NCBI GenBank assembly: GCA_002841155.1
Contig: PHEH01000007.1
Location: 110,177 to 174,176 of the forward strand
DNA: 64,000 bases
Direction of reading: 5' to 3'
Origin: Alphaproteobacteria bacterium HGW-Alphaproteobacteria-18
Lineage (GTDB): Bacteria > Pseudomonadota > Alphaproteobacteria > Caulobacterales > Hyphomonadaceae
Shown here: one piece after another, positions 54,561 through 63,913 of the stretch
Position numbering within the stretch: position 1 is the stretch's first letter
Layout: each line of letters starts with the position of its first letter
Made by a program: the position numbers and the translations under genes
Notes under the pieces: model-generated
The model's database searches: none
Told to the model about the DNA's origin: nothing
The model's input: only the letters and a program-made list of their open reading frames with translations

Positions 54561-55445
54561 ATGGCGACGGACCCGGTTGGAAACCTCCTCACCCTGCTCG
54601 ACCTCGAGCGCCTCGAACTGGACCTCTTCCGTGGCCAAAGCCCGGACGAGGAAGAGAGCCAGCGCGTCTTCGGTGGCCAGGTCATCGCCCAGGCCCTCGT
54701 CGCGGCCTACCGCACCGTGCCTGATGACCGGCTCTGCCATTCCCTCCACGGCTATTTTATCCGCCCGGGCGATCCCTCCGTCCCGATCATCTACCAGGTG
54801 GACCATTCCCGGGATGGTGGCTCCTTCACCACCCGCCGCGTCGTGGCCATTCAACATGGCAAGCAGATCTTCAATCTCGCCGCCTCCTTCCATGTGAAGG
54901 AAGACAGCTGGCACCATCAGCACGAGATGCCCGAGGTTGCCTCCCCGGAGTCGCTCGGCGACCGGATCGAATGGCGCCGCAAATTCGCCGAGCAGGTGCC
55001 AGAGCGGCATCGCGGCCACTTCCTGCGCGAGCGGCCCATTGAAATGCGCGAGATCGACCCGCTCGACCCGCTGAAGCCGGAAAAGGTCAGCGATGCCCAG
55101 AATCTCTGGTTCCGTGTCGCCCGCCCGATTGATGAAGCGCCCTGGCTGCATCACTGCCTGATGGCCTATGCCTCCGACATGGCCCTGCTCGGTACCGGCA
55201 ACCGCCCCCACGGCGTCTCCTGGATGACCGGCGAGCTGATGTCGGCCAGCCTCGATCACGCCATGTGGTTCCACGCCCCCACCAAGTTTGACGAGTGGCA
55301 CCTCTATTCGATGGACAGCCCCTATGCCGGCGGCGCACGCAGCTTCAATCGCGGCTCGATCTATGACAGCTCTGGCCGCCTCGTTGCCTCCGTCGCCCAG
55401 GAAGGCCTGATGCGCCGCGTCGAGCGCAAACCGCGCAAGAGCTGA
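54561..55445 (+). CDS. tesB: Acyl-CoA thioesterase II
   Basis: The 294-residue protein matches the TesB double-hotdog family: RVFGGQVIAQALVAAY near the N-terminus, AYASDMALLGT (catalytic Asp) at about 212, ASLDHAMWFH, and the Gln in VASVAQEGLMR near the C-terminus. It hydrolyses medium- to long-chain acyl-CoA. Divergent from the acyl-CoA synthetase gene. The 10-bp repeat array begins at its stop codon. Confidence 0.94.
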   Translation: MATDPVGNLLTLLDLERLELDLFRGQSPDEEESQRVFGGQVIAQALVAAYRTVPDDRLCHSLHGYFIRPGDPSVPIIYQVDHSRDGGSFTTRRVVAIQHGKQIFNLAASFHVKEDSWHHQHEMPEVASPESLGDRIEWRRKFAEQVPERHRGHFLRERPIEMREIDPLDPLKPEKVSDAQNLWFRVARPIDEAPWLHHCLMAYASDMALLGTGNRPHGVSWMTGELMSASLDHAMWFHAPTKFDEWHLYSMDSPYAGGARSFNRGSIYDSSGRLVASVAQEGLMRRVERKPRKS

Positions 55446-55450
55446 CCTGA

Positions 55451-55530
55451 CCTGTCCTGATGTGTCCCGGTTTGTCCTGGCCTGTCCCGGTTTGTCCTGG
55501 CCTGTCCCGGTTTGTCCTGGATTGTCCCGC
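55451..55530. repeat. Eight 10-bp direct repeats with a TGTCC core
   Basis: Eight consecutive 10-bp blocks have TGTCC at a fixed position and usually C or T plus GG after it (for example ccTGTCCcgg and ttTGTCCtgg alternate). The period is exactly 10 with no interruption; a degenerate ninth copy (gctgacctga) precedes. The array lies between the 3' ends of tesB and the AraC gene. It is the same motif as at 11461-11510. Confidence 0.85.
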
Positions 55531-55542
55531 AAATGACCGGGT

Positions 55543-56559
55543 TTAACCTGCCCTGACGTCGCGCCGGTAGGCTCCCGGTGACACCCCGTACCAGCCCCGG
55601 AACGCCCGCACAAAGGCACTCTGATCGCTGTATCCGGTCGCATAGGCGATCTCTGTCAGCGACAGCTTGCCCTCCCGCACATAAATCTCGGCAGCCTCCT
55701 TCCGCGCTGCCTGCAACAGCTGGGCAAAGCTCACCCCCTCCTCGGCCAGACGCCGGCGGAGTGTGCGCTCGCTGAAGCCGAGCAACCGCGCCGTGCCCGT
55801 CATGCCCGGCCGCCCCCGGCCCATCTGGCTGTGCAGGCAGTTGCGCACCATCTCCGGCAGGCCGACCCCCACACGCAGCGCCGCCAGCCGCGTCTCCAGC
55901 CGCTGCGTCAGCAGGCGCACCAGTTCCTGATTCTCGTTCGGAAGCGGTTTGACCACCAGGTCGGCCCGGAACACCAGCATGTCCTCCCGCGCGCCAAACG
56001 TCACGCCCTTGCCGAACAGCGTCTCATACATTTCCCGGCTACCGGGCCCCGGATCACGATGGCGGAACTGCATCGCCTCGATCGGGCTGCCATGATCGCG
56101 CAGCAGCCAGAACCCGATGGTGGCATAGCCGGCAAACACCGCCTCCATCACCCGCTGCATCGCCTCCACCCCCGGCAAGGCGGGCGCGCAGCGGATACGG
56201 GCAAACCCGCCGCTGATCTCAAGGCTCGTGCGCACAATCTCCTGTGTCAGCGCCTGATATCGCATGTTGATCTCAAGCGCCTGCTTGATCGTTCCGGCCG
56301 AAGACAGCGCGTACCCGACATCGAGAAAACTCGCTGGCCGGAACTGCATACCAACCCGCAGCCCCACCGTGTCATTGCCCGTCATCTCGGCGGCCGCGTC
56401 CAGCACGCGGATCACCACCTCTCCGGCAAAGCGCTGATCGGGCTGGTCCAGCGCGGGACGTCCGCCCGGCACCAGCGCATACATCGCCGCCGCCGGCGCG
56501 CCCAGCGCGATGCAGGTTTCGACATAATTCGACAGATACGCCGATGAAACTGTCGGCAC
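55543..56559 (-). CDS. AraC family regulator (OruR/ArgR-like N-terminal domain)
   Basis: GTG 56559 (VPTVSSAYLSNYVETC) follows GGGAGG; the frame from 56655 is longer but unsupported. The 338-residue protein has an N-terminal 'arabinose-binding' type domain (FRPASFLDVGYALSSAGTIKQAL) and two C-terminal AraC helix-turn-helices (GTARLLGFSERTLRRRL and LTEIAYATGYSDQSAFVRAF). Relatives often control fatty-acid, hydroxy-acid or amino-acid use. Converges with tesB across the 10-bp repeat array. Confidence 0.9.
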   Translation of the reverse strand: MPTVSSAYLSNYVETCIALGAPAAAMYALVPGGRPALDQPDQRFAGEVVIRVLDAAAEMTGNDTVGLRVGMQFRPASFLDVGYALSSAGTIKQALEINMRYQALTQEIVRTSLEISGGFARIRCAPALPGVEAMQRVMEAVFAGYATIGFWLLRDHGSPIEAMQFRHRDPGPGSREMYETLFGKGVTFGAREDMLVFRADLVVKPLPNENQELVRLLTQRLETRLAALRVGVGLPEMVRNCLHSQMGRGRPGMTGTARLLGFSERTLRRRLAEEGVSFAQLLQAARKEAAEIYVREGKLSLTEIAYATGYSDQSAFVRAFRGWYGVSPGAYRRDVRAG

Positions 56560-56909
56560 GGATGCCTCCCTTTCTGCGAGAACACCGCAGCGTGTGCCCC
56601 TTGATCCTCCGGACAACTCCAGCACGTAAATCTGTCCCCTGGCCGCAAAAGACACCGGCCGTGGCCGGAAATGTCAAGACGTCTGCCTAACAGAAGGTTT
56701 AGCTGACCTTGGGGACGCACGCGGACCCCGGTTGCGCTGGACACGGGCGCGCCGGCACACGTGCAAATGGCGGGAGTCAGCGGCAAATCGGGCGATTACG
56801 GCTCAAAATGCTGCTGGCTCCTTCATTTCCCCCAAAACATCACAGTTTCGCGCCCTTTGCACAGCGAAAAGCGCTTGCACGCCCGCCTTATCTGACTACA
56901 CCGGGACTC

Positions 56910-56986
<77 letters not shown>

Positions 56987-57192
56987 CCCCCCCTCGGGCC
57001 AAATTCCCCGCAAACACTGCAGAATGGCCCGTAAATACAGCCCCTTCACACTTGGCACTCCCTGCTTTTCGTTTTGGGTCATTCCCGACAAAGCCGGACA
57101 AGTTCCGACTTTCCGAGGTGGCTCAGAGGCGGCTTGGGTGGCACGAGGCTTGAAAGCCACCGTCTCCAGACTCGAAGGAGCGAGACGGACCC

Positions 57193-58569
57193 ATGGCCAA
57201 CAGCCGACTGAAACTCACCCAAACCGCCGTCACCCGGCTGATCCGTGAGCATGATGGAAAGAAGAAGGAGCGGCATTGGGACACAGAAGTGCCCAAAATG
57301 TTTCTATCCATCACCCCCAATGGCAGCGCCGCCTATAAGCTCCTGATCGTGAAGCCAGACGGCTCCAAGTCAGACACCAAGCTAATCGCCGCCAATGATG
57401 GCTCCCCTGACATTGCCCGCTCTCTGGCCATCAAGGAGTTGGGACGCATGGCATTGGGCGGGGCTGACCCTGTCACACAGCGGCGGCAGGCCAAGGCAGA
57501 AGCCAAACAGCAACGGGAATCAACCTTCCAAGCCCTCGCAGACCGCTTCATGGGCGCCCCTGAGAAAAGCCCTCCCATGCTCTCGCAGCGCACCTATGAT
57601 GAGCGGGAGCGTCTCCTGCGGGAACACATCCTGCCCACGCTTGGTGAGAAGCCCTTCCGGAAGATTACCAAGGCAGAGGTGCGCCAGCTGATCCGGGATA
57701 TTCAGGCAAGGGCCGCAAAACACCCCCGCGCGTTCACCGCGTCCAATCCCGGCGCCAAGCTCGCCAACGAATGCCAAGGCGTCATTCGCACCATGTATGG
57801 CTGGGCCATCGCTGAAGACATGACCGAAGCCAACCCCGCCAGCTTCAAGAAGCTGTTCAAGGACACCCCCGACAAGCGCCCTGCAATGCCCGAGGAGGCG
57901 CTGCAGCTTATGTGGGCGGCCCTGAGTGCCGACCTGGCGGTGAAGGCCCCAGCGGACTCTGTAAAGCTGGAAGAGGAGCAGGAACGTACGCGCCGGGGCG
58001 CGCCGTCCGCCCTCGCAATCATGCTCCATGCTGTCACCTTGCAGAGGCCTGCCGAAATTGTCGCCGCCAAACGGGATCAATTCGACTGGACGCCGGGGCG
58101 AGAGTTGTGGCGCATCCCAGCCGGACAAACAAAGACGAATGAAGTTTACGAGGTGCCGCTATCGCCACTCGCTGCGCTGCTATTCAAGAAAGCGCTCTCC
58201 CTCCACAATCACGCTTGGGTGTTTCCCAACGAAGCGGGCGACGGCCCCATCCGCCATGACGGCCCCAAGCAACGGTGGATCAGGATCAGGGAGCGTAGCG
58301 TCACCGCCGCGAAAAAGAAGGGGCAGACCTCACCACTCGCCGGTGTGCAGTTCTATGATTGCCGCCGCCTAGGCCGCACACTGATGGTAGACCGGCTAAG
58401 CATCGCACCCGCCATTGCCGAAGCCTGCATCAACCACGCCCCGGATCGCTCCATGCAAAACCGCTACTATGTGGGCAACACTTCAGTGGAGGTCCGGCGA
58501 GCAATGGACCTGTGGAGCGCGGAGGTGGAGCGGATTACCGAGACCCGCCGAAATGCAGGCCGACAATGA
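57193..58569 (+). CDS. Tyrosine-type integrase (DUF4102 group)
   Basis: The 458-residue protein has an N-terminal arm (RHWDTEVPKMFLSITPNGSAAYKL), a SAM-like core-binding domain (about 125-225), and a catalytic domain with Arg in TLQRPAEIV, a box-II YDCRRLGRT, His in INHAP and the nucleophile Tyr in MQNRYYVG. In box II, Tyr occupies the position usually held by His. DUF4102 integrases insert at tRNA genes. The gene reads away from tRNA-Pro and is followed by a terminator. Confidence 0.9.
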   Translation: MANSRLKLTQTAVTRLIREHDGKKKERHWDTEVPKMFLSITPNGSAAYKLLIVKPDGSKSDTKLIAANDGSPDIARSLAIKELGRMALGGADPVTQRRQAKAEAKQQRESTFQALADRFMGAPEKSPPMLSQRTYDERERLLREHILPTLGEKPFRKITKAEVRQLIRDIQARAAKHPRAFTASNPGAKLANECQGVIRTMYGWAIAEDMTEANPASFKKLFKDTPDKRPAMPEEALQLMWAALSADLAVKAPADSVKLEEEQERTRRGAPSALAIMLHAVTLQRPAEIVAAKRDQFDWTPGRELWRIPAGQTKTNEVYEVPLSPLAALLFKKALSLHNHAWVFPNEAGDGPIRHDGPKQRWIRIRERSVTAAKKKGQTSPLAGVQFYDCRRLGRTLMVDRLSIAPAIAEACINHAPDRSMQNRYYVGNTSVEVRRAMDLWSAEVERITETRRNAGRQ

Positions 58570-58725
58570 AGGTCTGTGTACCTGACCGTGATTGCCGCGC
58601 AGAACAATCTGTCGGGCGCCGACGCGTCGACTTTCGCACCTGGAGAAGGCGCTCAATTCCTCATCGGACCAGAAGTGACCTTCTAGCGCACAACCCAAGA
58701 CACCGAAATCTCAAAAAATGAAACT

Positions 58726-58758
58726 GGGGCTGAGCTGTGAAGGCTCAGCCCCTTTTTT
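58726..58758 (+). terminator. Strong rho-independent terminator
   Basis: GGGGCTGAG and CTCAGCCCC form a perfect 9-bp stem with a 9-base loop, followed by six Ts. It lies about 155 bp after the integrase gene and before the sulfatase pseudogene. Confidence 0.92.
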
Positions 58759-58907
58759 GCCTCACTCCTGTTGCGCATGCGCTGCGCCGCGGCAGCCACA
58801 AGATCAACGCAGAAAATCATCTCCACTTGGATACCGAACGTTGCAGTTTCGAAATGCATGAGTACAGTTTCTACCAAAGGACTCACCAGCCAGAAGCGAG
58901 CCTGAAT

Positions 58908-60431
58908 ATGCAGCGCCCCAAGAACGCGATCGTCATCCTCCTGGACAGCCTCAACAGGCATATGCTGGGATGTTATGGAGGCTCCGAGTTCCGGACGCCC
59001 CAGATCGACCGCTTCGCCGCTCGCTCTACGCGCTTTGACAGGCACTATACGGGTTCACTGCCCTGTATGCCGGCGCGCCATGACCTGCTCTGCGGGTCGC
59101 TCGATTTTCTCTGGAAATGCTGGGGAAGTGTCGAAATCTGGGAAGACAACCTGAGCGCTGTACTGGGTAAAGCCGGCATCGCAACTCAATTGATTTCAGA
59201 CCACCCACATCTCTTTGAAATAGGCGGCGAGAACTATCACTGCGACTTTGAAGCATGGAGCTATGAGCGCGGCCACTAGACCGATGCCTGGAAACTGAAA
59301 GACGATCCTTCCTGGGCTGGAACTCCGCACTTTGGCCGGGGTCATATGCCTTATGACAAGTCAAGGCGGCATTTCTTGACCGAAGCCGACTTCCCCGGTC
59401 CCCGAACCATGTCCGCTGCGACGAGCTGGCTAAAGGAACATGCCAATCTCGATCGGCCGTTCTTTCTGTTCGTCGACGAATTTGATCCGCACGAGCCGTT
59501 CGACACGCCAGCTCCTTGGGAGAACATGTACAATCCCGACTGGAGCGGGGAACGACTGGTTTGGCCGCCTTACATGCAGGGCGCAATTGCGAAAGGAATC
59601 ATCACGGCGAGCCAGGGTGAACAGATCCGGCGAGCCTACGGCTCAAAACTGAGCATGATCGATCACTGGTTCGGAAAAATTCTGGACGCACTCGATGAGA
59701 CGCAGGTCTGGAGCGATACGCTCGTAATTCTCTGTACGGATCATGGGCACTATTTGGGCGAGAAGGATATCTGGGGTAAACCCGGGGTCCCGACCTACAA
59801 TCCGATTAGCCATATCCCGCTCATGATAAGCTATCCGGGCATCACTGCATCTTCCATCAACGCGCTGACGACCAATGTCGATATATTCGCGACGATTGCA
59901 GATCTTTTCGAAGTGTCTTTGCGCCAGAGGACGCATGGTCACTCACTTTTGCCTCTGCTCACAGGCAAAACCACGAGCATTCGCACTGAAGTTCTGACAG
60001 GCGTCTGGGGCAGAGAAATCTGTCTCGTCACAGAGGACTTCAAGTTCGTTAAAGCTCCTCCAGGAGACAATGCTCCCCTGTCGATGTTGTCTAATCGCTG
60101 GTCAACAATGCCGACCCACGTGATCGCAAAAGACATCGCCCTCCCGCTCCCGGATCATCGCGCGTTCCTTGATCGGATGCCAGGCTCAAATGTACCTGTC
60201 ATCCATCAGGTGTTCGAAGCCGGTGACCCGATACCGTTTTGGGCCTGGACCAAGTTTTCAGGCGATCATCTATACGATACCCGATCAGATGCGAGCGAGG
60301 TCAACAACCTTCTTGAGTCCGGACAAAGCACAGAATGGAATGATTACCTCGCCCGAATCCTGGACCAGCTTGAAGCGCCCCTAAGCCAATTCGAACGTCT
60401 GGGACTTCGCAAGCCTGCCCAGCATCTATGA
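58908..60431 (+). pseudogene. Sulfatase gene with an in-frame amber codon
   Basis: The frame runs from ATG 58908 (MQRPKNAIVILLDSLNRHML) to TGA 60429, but TAG at 59277-59279 interrupts it after ERGH. Sulfatase features lie on both sides in the same frame. Before it: the catalytic Cys in SLPCMPARHDL (C53). After it: FVDEFDPHEPFDTP, ILCTDHGHYLGEKDIWGKPG, and an end domain. One base change (from CAG, GAG or similar) explains the stop. Either the gene is recently inactivated or the amber codon is read through. There is no signal peptide, and alternative upstream ATGs exist (58854, 58737). It differs in type from the sulfatase at 24394. Confidence 0.85.
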
Positions 60432-60436
60432 TGGCC

Positions 60437-60802
60437 CTAGCTTGCCAGCTGCGACCTTAACCAGTGTCCCAGCTCGATCATGCTGGCATCGGCTTGAGAC
60501 AGAACGGTTTCGAACGCGAGGAAGCCATGATTTACGCCAGGCGCTCTGCGAGCCGTTGCCGCAACTCCGGAGGCGGCAAGCCTCTGCGCAAACGCTTCGC
60601 CTTCATCCCTTAAAGGATCGTACTCGGCAGTGAGAATATAGGCCGCCGGCAAACCAGACACATCAGACGCCAGACCAGGCGCGCAGTAGAGCGGTGTATC
60701 AAGAGGGTCAGGGCAATCTGGGGCATATGCGGACCAGTATTTCCTGATCTGTTCGAGATCCAAGCCATAGCCCTTGCCGTACAGCATTCTGGACTCGGTC
60801 AT
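60437..60802 (-). pseudogene. Truncated alpha/beta-hydrolase (HSL-type esterase), C-terminal part
   Basis: The 121-residue frame matches only the last third of hormone-sensitive-lipase-like esterases: ILTAEYDPLRDEGEAFAQRL with the acid residue, and VNHGFLAFETVL with the catalytic His. The oxyanion HGGG and nucleophile GDSAG parts are missing. Its ATG directly follows the stop of the 94-residue frame upstream and has no ribosome site, consistent with a deletion junction. Not expected to be active. Confidence 0.75.
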
Positions 60803-61087
60803 CTATTGCTCGTCTGAGGACTTCACTTCGCAATCGATGGCCGACCACACTTGATCTCCAGCCTTGGCTGCATTGTGCATTAGGACGTCTAAGGCGTTGT
60901 ATCGCTGCATCACTGTTTTCCACGGCATGGAGCTGTTTTCGGACAAGCAAAGTTGAACAACGGCCTGAGCGGCAATGATCGTGCCATCAAGATGCACCAG
61001 AGCATCCTGGACGAGCGCCGAGACTTCGTCGCTTGTTCTAACCGGAAGGGCTTTGTCGTGAACTGACGAGGATTTCGTTTCGGTCAT
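60803..61087 (-). CDS. 94-residue protein of unknown function
   Basis: The frame begins MTETKSSSVHDKALPVRTSD with GGAAG upstream at a proper distance, and ends in TAG immediately before the esterase fragment's ATG. The protein is mildly acidic and probably helical (ALVQDALVHLDGTIIAAQAV, MQRYNALDVLMHNAA), with no signal or membrane segment. I do not recognise it. It is probably cargo of the mobile element. The 61088-61259 gap beside it holds nothing I can identify. Confidence 0.5.
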   Translation of the reverse strand: MTETKSSSVHDKALPVRTSDEVSALVQDALVHLDGTIIAAQAVVQLCLSENSSMPWKTVMQRYNALDVLMHNAAKAGDQVWSAIDCEVKSSDEQ

Positions 61088-61259
61088 CAGTGTCTTCCAT
61101 TGATCGATAGTTGCATTTACGCCCCCGCAGACCGAGGCTCCGGCGGCCCGCGCTCACCTCCCTCCCCGGCGATCTGCATCTGCGTTTACGCGATTCAGTA
61201 CTGACACCAGTGAATCAGAAGACGCCGATCTTCGCAACCCGTGATTTACTTCTCCGCAA

Positions 61260-61682
61260 TCAAAGGGGCCTGCCACTCGTTTCGTCCGCATCGATGATTT
61301 TTTTCGCAAGGCCGTCTCCGTCGATCAGCTTGCGCGCCACTTGTGCGATGAAATGGTCGAACCGCTTCTGCCCAAGCGCATGAGCGATCTCGCGCTCGCC
61401 TGCCGGGATAGGATCTGTTCTTGTCAGCCAGTAGAGTATGAACTGGCCAAGGGCTTCCAACGACATTGCAACATCGCGTTCGATTTCGCCCTGCCGAACC
61501 TCGAAATCGTCCAGTCTTCGCAGCAATCTCTCTTCGAGGCCATACCGGATAGCAGGCTCGAAATACTCTTCGAGCGCCTGCTCAATCACTGCGTTCTTGG
61601 TCAAACCGGGACGGCGCGTCGCGTCCTCCAGCTTGCGGAGGAGGTCTGCCCGGAGGCGCAGGTTCAAACGCGGCTTGCCCAT
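61260..61682 (-). CDS. Ribbon-helix-helix (CopG-type) protein next to traG
   Basis: ATG 61682 (MGKPRLNLRLRADLLRKLED) lies immediately after the TraG stop; the frame extends upstream inside traG without support. The 140-residue protein has an N-terminal ribbon-helix-helix (residues 1-45, ending KNAVIEQALEEYF) and a helical C-terminal part (GLEERLLRRLDDFEV). Such genes regularly stand between traG and trbB in conjugative elements of alphaproteobacteria and may regulate transfer or bind DNA. Here trbB does not follow. Confidence 0.78.
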   Translation of the reverse strand: MGKPRLNLRLRADLLRKLEDATRRPGLTKNAVIEQALEEYFEPAIRYGLEERLLRRLDDFEVRQGEIERDVAMSLEALGQFILYWLTRTDPIPAGEREIAHALGQKRFDHFIAQVARKLIDGDGLAKKIIDADETSGRPL

Positions 61683-61683
61683 G

Positions 61684-63636
61684 CTAAAAATCCGGCAGGA
61701 AGTCTTTGTCGCCCTGGTCGATGGCAACGGCCCGGCGCAGGTTCCGCAAATGCGCATCCTGCTCTGACACGTTCGCATCCTCGATATCCGGCGCTTCGTC
61801 CGCCGCAAGGTCTACTGGCAGCCTGGCTTCCGGCAGGTCGAGTTCCGGCTGCAACTCAACTCCGCCGTCGCTTTCGTTGTCGGCGCCTTGCGCAGCTCTG
61901 CTAGTCACAGCTCTACAGGCAACGGTCTCTCTCCAGTCGTGACTTGCAGGAGCAGACTCGCGAGACACTGAGGCAGGCGGTAACACACGACAGGTGAAGT
62001 TGCCGTCCTCAAAATAGCGAAGCTTCTTTGCACGCACCGGCGGCGCACCGGACACCATCACGATTTCATCCGTTGCAGGCAGTTGCATGATCTCGCCCGG
62101 CGTCAGCAGCGCGCGCTGGGTTTCCTGCCGTGAAACCATCATGTGCGGGAGCCAGGGTGAGAGCCGGTGGCCGGTATAGTTCTTCTGAGACCGCAGCTCC
62201 GTCTTCGTGCCGAGCGCTTCAGAGATCCGCTTCGCTGTGCGCTCATCATTGGTCGCAAACGCGACGCGGACATGGCAATTGTCGAGGATGGCGTTGTTTG
62301 GCCCATACGCTTTCTCGATCTGGTTCAGCGACTGTGCGACGAGGAAAGCGCGAACGCCGTAACCCGCCATGAAGGCAAGCGCTGTCTCGAAGAAGTCGAG
62401 CCGGCCCAGCGCTGGAAACTCATCCAGCATCAGGAGCAGCTTCCGCCGCGACGGGTCAGGTTCCTGTTCTGTCAGCCGCCGCGCGATCTGGTTCAGCACA
62501 AGCCGCATCAGCGGCTTGGTGCGAGAGACATCCGACGGCGGACAAGCCAGATAGAGGGACATCGGCCGCTCCCCCATCACAAGCCCCTCCACTGTCCAGT
62601 CACTGACGGAGGTGACCTCAGCCACGACCGGATCGCGGTAAAGGCTGAGGAAGCTCAGCGCCGTTGAGAGCACGCCGGACCGCTCGTTCTCGGACTTGTT
62701 CTGCAGCTCCCGTGCTGCCTGAGCGACCACCGAGTGCGGGCGGTCTCCAAGGTGCAGAGTCGACATCATCAGGCGCAGCGTTGCCGCAAATGTCCTGTCC
62801 GGATCGGAGAGGAACTTTGCACAGCCTGCAAGCGTCTTGTCTTCCTCTGCATAGAGAACATGCAGGATCACGCCGACGAGCAGGGCATGCCCGGTCTTTT
62901 CCCAATGGCTGCGCCGTTCGAGCGAGCCTTCAGGATCCACCAGGATATCGGCAATGTTCTGGGCGTCCCGCACCTCACAGGCGCCGCGCCGCACTTCGAG
63001 CAGCGGATTGTAGCGCGGGCTTCTGGCATCTGTCGGATCGAACCGGATGCAATCTGAAAAAGTCGCTCGCCAGCCCGATGTCAGCGTCCAGTTCTCGCCC
63101 TTGATGTCATGTATGACGGCGCTGCCTGTCCAGGAAAGGAGCGTCGGCACAACGAGGCCGACGCCTTTGCCCGAGCGGGTTGGCGCGAAGGCCATCACGT
63201 GTTCAGGGCCGGCATGGCGCAGGTATTCGCCGCGATAGCGGCCGAGAAATACGCCGTCCGGCCTGAGCAACTTATGCTGGCGCATATCCTTCAGCGTTGC
63301 CCATCGCGCGGAACCGTAGGTCGTCACGAACCGTGCGTCCCGACTGCGGATCACGGAGCCGATAACCGCCACAAGGATTCCGAACAGTCCGCCGCTCGCT
63401 GCGATGAGACCGGCTGTTCCGAAAACTTCAGGCGCATAGGCTTCATAGGCATACCACCACTGGAAGAGGCGCCACGGAAGATAAACTGGCCGGTCACCGA
63501 CAGCAAACCAGGGCGCGCCCAGTGCGGGTTGGTAGCCGAGCGCTTCTGCGGTCCACTGCGTCGCAAACCACTGCGTCAGGACGATCACGATAAGCACGAC
63601 ACCGACTTGGCCAATCAGGATTCTTCCGGGATTCAT
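61684..63636 (-). CDS. traG: Conjugal transfer coupling protein TraG (VirD4 family)
   Basis: ATG 63636 (MNPGRILIGQVGVVLIVIVL) is preceded by GGAGAAGG; an upstream ATG at 63660 is less likely. The 650-residue protein has two membrane helices (about 6-22 and 72-95), Walker A PTRSGKGVG at 152-160, and Walker B LLLMLDEFPALGR with the following ring-ATPase segments. It pumps the DNA strand with its relaxase into the type IV secretion channel. It appears intact. The relaxase gene expected upstream would lie beyond the window end. Confidence 0.93.
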   Translation of the reverse strand: MNPGRILIGQVGVVLIVIVLTQWFATQWTAEALGYQPALGAPWFAVGDRPVYLPWRLFQWWYAYEAYAPEVFGTAGLIAASGGLFGILVAVIGSVIRSRDARFVTTYGSARWATLKDMRQHKLLRPDGVFLGRYRGEYLRHAGPEHVMAFAPTRSGKGVGLVVPTLLSWTGSAVIHDIKGENWTLTSGWRATFSDCIRFDPTDARSPRYNPLLEVRRGACEVRDAQNIADILVDPEGSLERRSHWEKTGHALLVGVILHVLYAEEDKTLAGCAKFLSDPDRTFAATLRLMMSTLHLGDRPHSVVAQAARELQNKSENERSGVLSTALSFLSLYRDPVVAEVTSVSDWTVEGLVMGERPMSLYLACPPSDVSRTKPLMRLVLNQIARRLTEQEPDPSRRKLLLMLDEFPALGRLDFFETALAFMAGYGVRAFLVAQSLNQIEKAYGPNNAILDNCHVRVAFATNDERTAKRISEALGTKTELRSQKNYTGHRLSPWLPHMMVSRQETQRALLTPGEIMQLPATDEIVMVSGAPPVRAKKLRYFEDGNFTCRVLPPASVSRESAPASHDWRETVACRAVTSRAAQGADNESDGGVELQPELDLPEARLPVDLAADEAPDIEDANVSEQDAHLRNLRRAVAIDQGDKDFLPDF

Positions 63637-63772
63637 GCAGCCTTCTCCGCTCTCCGTCACGAGGGCGCATGATCAACCCGCCGTACCCGGATTGCCTAGT
63701 TGGACGCGGCGCAAGCGCCTGCAGACCAGTGCAGACAACAACAAAGGCCGCCTTCAAAAACGAAACACTGGC

Positions 63773-63913
63773 TCAATCACCGGACATCGCGCGAACAAGT
63801 TTGGCCATAGCTTCGAGTGTCGCCTCCGAGCCGGTCCGATCAATGAAAGCATGGCATTTGCGGCGGCCGCGGATCAGGTCCGCACCCTCCTCCGCTGCGA
63901 GGTCACTCCCCAA
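63773..63913 (-). CDS. Possible small protein or 3' end of a longer gene, unidentified
   Basis: On the minus strand a frame ends in TGA at 63773 and reads GADLIRGRRKCHAFIDRTGS then EAMAKLVRAMSGD. The nearest start is TTG 63913; the frame stays open upstream toward the window edge. It has a protein-like, helical composition, but I do not recognise it. It may be the C-terminus of a gene beyond the window. The 63661-63772 stretch shows only the traG ribosome site. Confidence 0.3.
   Translation of the reverse strand: MGSDLAAEEGADLIRGRRKCHAFIDRTGSEATLEAMAKLVRAMSGD

Noticed and set aside
55451..55530. The repeat array as a CRISPR
   Set aside because: Units are 10 bp with no spacers, and no cas genes are near.
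54468..55643. A 391-codon antisense frame spanning tesB and the 10-bp repeats
   Set aside because: Its first part is the translated repeat (GQTGTGQDKPGQARTN) and the rest mirrors tesB.
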